The translations under genes were made by a program, and so were the position numbers. Shown in pieces: positions 63,438 through 64,000 of a stretch of 64,000 nt of DNA. The notes beneath the pieces were generated by a model. The model saw nothing but the letters and a program-made list of their open reading frames with translations, made no database searches and had not been told where the DNA came from. The stretch is from assembly GCF_009389715.1 (NCBI RefSeq), contig NC_052409.1:6127775-6191774 (forward strand), read 5' to 3'. Within the stretch, counting starts at the first letter, position 1. The number at the start of each line of letters is the position of its first letter. The DNA is from Phoenix dactylifera (lineage: Eukaryota; Streptophyta; Magnoliopsida; Arecales; Arecaceae).

Positions 63438-64000
63438 TAAAACAGCATCATTTTGAAGGGGTTGATATCTTCTCCATTTGCTTTATTCTCTTGAGAGCAA
63501 CACAAGTAAGCAACAGAGCTGAAGAAGGCACATTCTTCTCCCTCTTTTTGTTTGTTTGTTTTTTCTTCTTTTTTTTTTTCCTGAATGGTTGAAGGGCTGT
63601 CTGCAATCTTTCAAGCGAAATTACACCTCATTCTGTTGGGTTTTAGTTGGACAATGTCCTAGAGATAATATTAGTTGGACCAGGTCTACCAGTTCAACGG
63701 TACACCAATCCAATCAGGAAGCCCTCCGGCGATGCCTCCCTCCCAGCCTCCATCCGGCGCAACAGCTACACCATCGCCAGTGCCCGCGCTTCGCATCCTC
63801 GTGCTTTGCCGCCGGCCCTCCTCCAATCTGCCACTCCACTGCCGCCTCCCTCGTAGCTATTGCACAGATCTCAAAGCACTCCAAGCTTTCTTTTTTGTTC
63901 ACCTGATGGATTTGTAGGAAGGAAGGTGAATCCTTTTTTCGGGCGCGAAGGATACAACCCCTATGTCATAAATATTCATGATAATTTTAACAACCCTGGC
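63438..64000. other. 3' flank of WAT1 copy B to the window end
   Basis: Matches the copy A flank (53074-53460 and 54297-54425). It contains a T-rich tract at about 63560-63580 and a CCTCC-rich stretch that gives chance open frames on both strands. No gene is recognised. Confidence 0.55.

Larger units (their letters stand above)
60509..63965 (+). repeat. Segmental duplication, copy B
   Basis: Matches 50049-54425 in order and orientation, starting GGCCTTGGTGCACTACAATG. It lacks WAT1 exons 1-3, about 180 bp of exon 4, and the 840 bp present at 53460-54297 in copy A. The match fades near 63965, close to the window end, so the true right border is uncertain. Confidence 0.92.

Overview
This window is plant nuclear DNA. 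Genes are split by GT-AG introns, spacers are AT-rich, and plant-specific families are present (a DYW-type PPR protein, a WAT1/MtN21 transporter, a PMEI, a berberine-bridge-like oxidase). GC-rich first exons, long introns and many homopolymer C/G tracts suggest a monocot. A palm-like genome is my best guess, but I cannot prove it from sequence alone.

Layout. 1-6.3 kb: RABH1 (Rab6-type) GTPase on the minus strand, six coding exons, with a virus-like relic in intron 1. 6.4-8.7 kb: spacer with a tandem duplication and one unassigned exon-like fragment. 8.85-17 kb: GOT1 membrane protein on the plus strand, with a TATA box, a long 5' UTR intron and six coding exons. 17.9-20.1 kb: a probable solo LTR carrying a degenerate GAGCTC-type array, next to a broken PMEI gene that still has a TATA box. 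22.1-24.3 kb: intact intronless MEF22-like PPR-DYW gene on the minus strand. 24.9-25.4 kb: a 3' piece of a class III peroxidase gene. 26.9-37.2 kb: mitochondrial stomatin-like (SPFH) gene on the minus strand, nine exons; its 6.3 kb intron is full of tandem duplications and holds a hAT remnant. 39.2-42.6 kb: ribosomal protein uL6 (RPL9) on the plus strand, with a telo-box and TATA box. 45.1-47.0 kb: a Ty1/copia fossil with a clean 5-bp target duplication and an inverted internal piece. 49.2-64 kb: a WAT1-related transporter pseudogene; its 3' part and flank recur about 10 kb downstream as a second, truncated copy. A complete single-exon BBE-like oxidase lies between the copies.

The intact genes are unlinked housekeeping functions: Golgi trafficking (RABH1, GOT1), organelle RNA editing (MEF22-like), mitochondrial membrane scaffolding (SLP) and translation (RPL9). 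The BBE-like gene is a secreted oxidase. They do not form a pathway or gene cluster.

The unexplained signals are a dispersed GTACCG-rich palindromic repeat seen at five sites, twice at the joint of a direct duplication; the self-inverted copia fossil; and the differing decay of the two WAT1 copies. I found no CRISPR array, rRNA or tRNA gene, and no convincing wholly new system. Exon boundaries were read by eye from splice consensus and reading-frame continuity.
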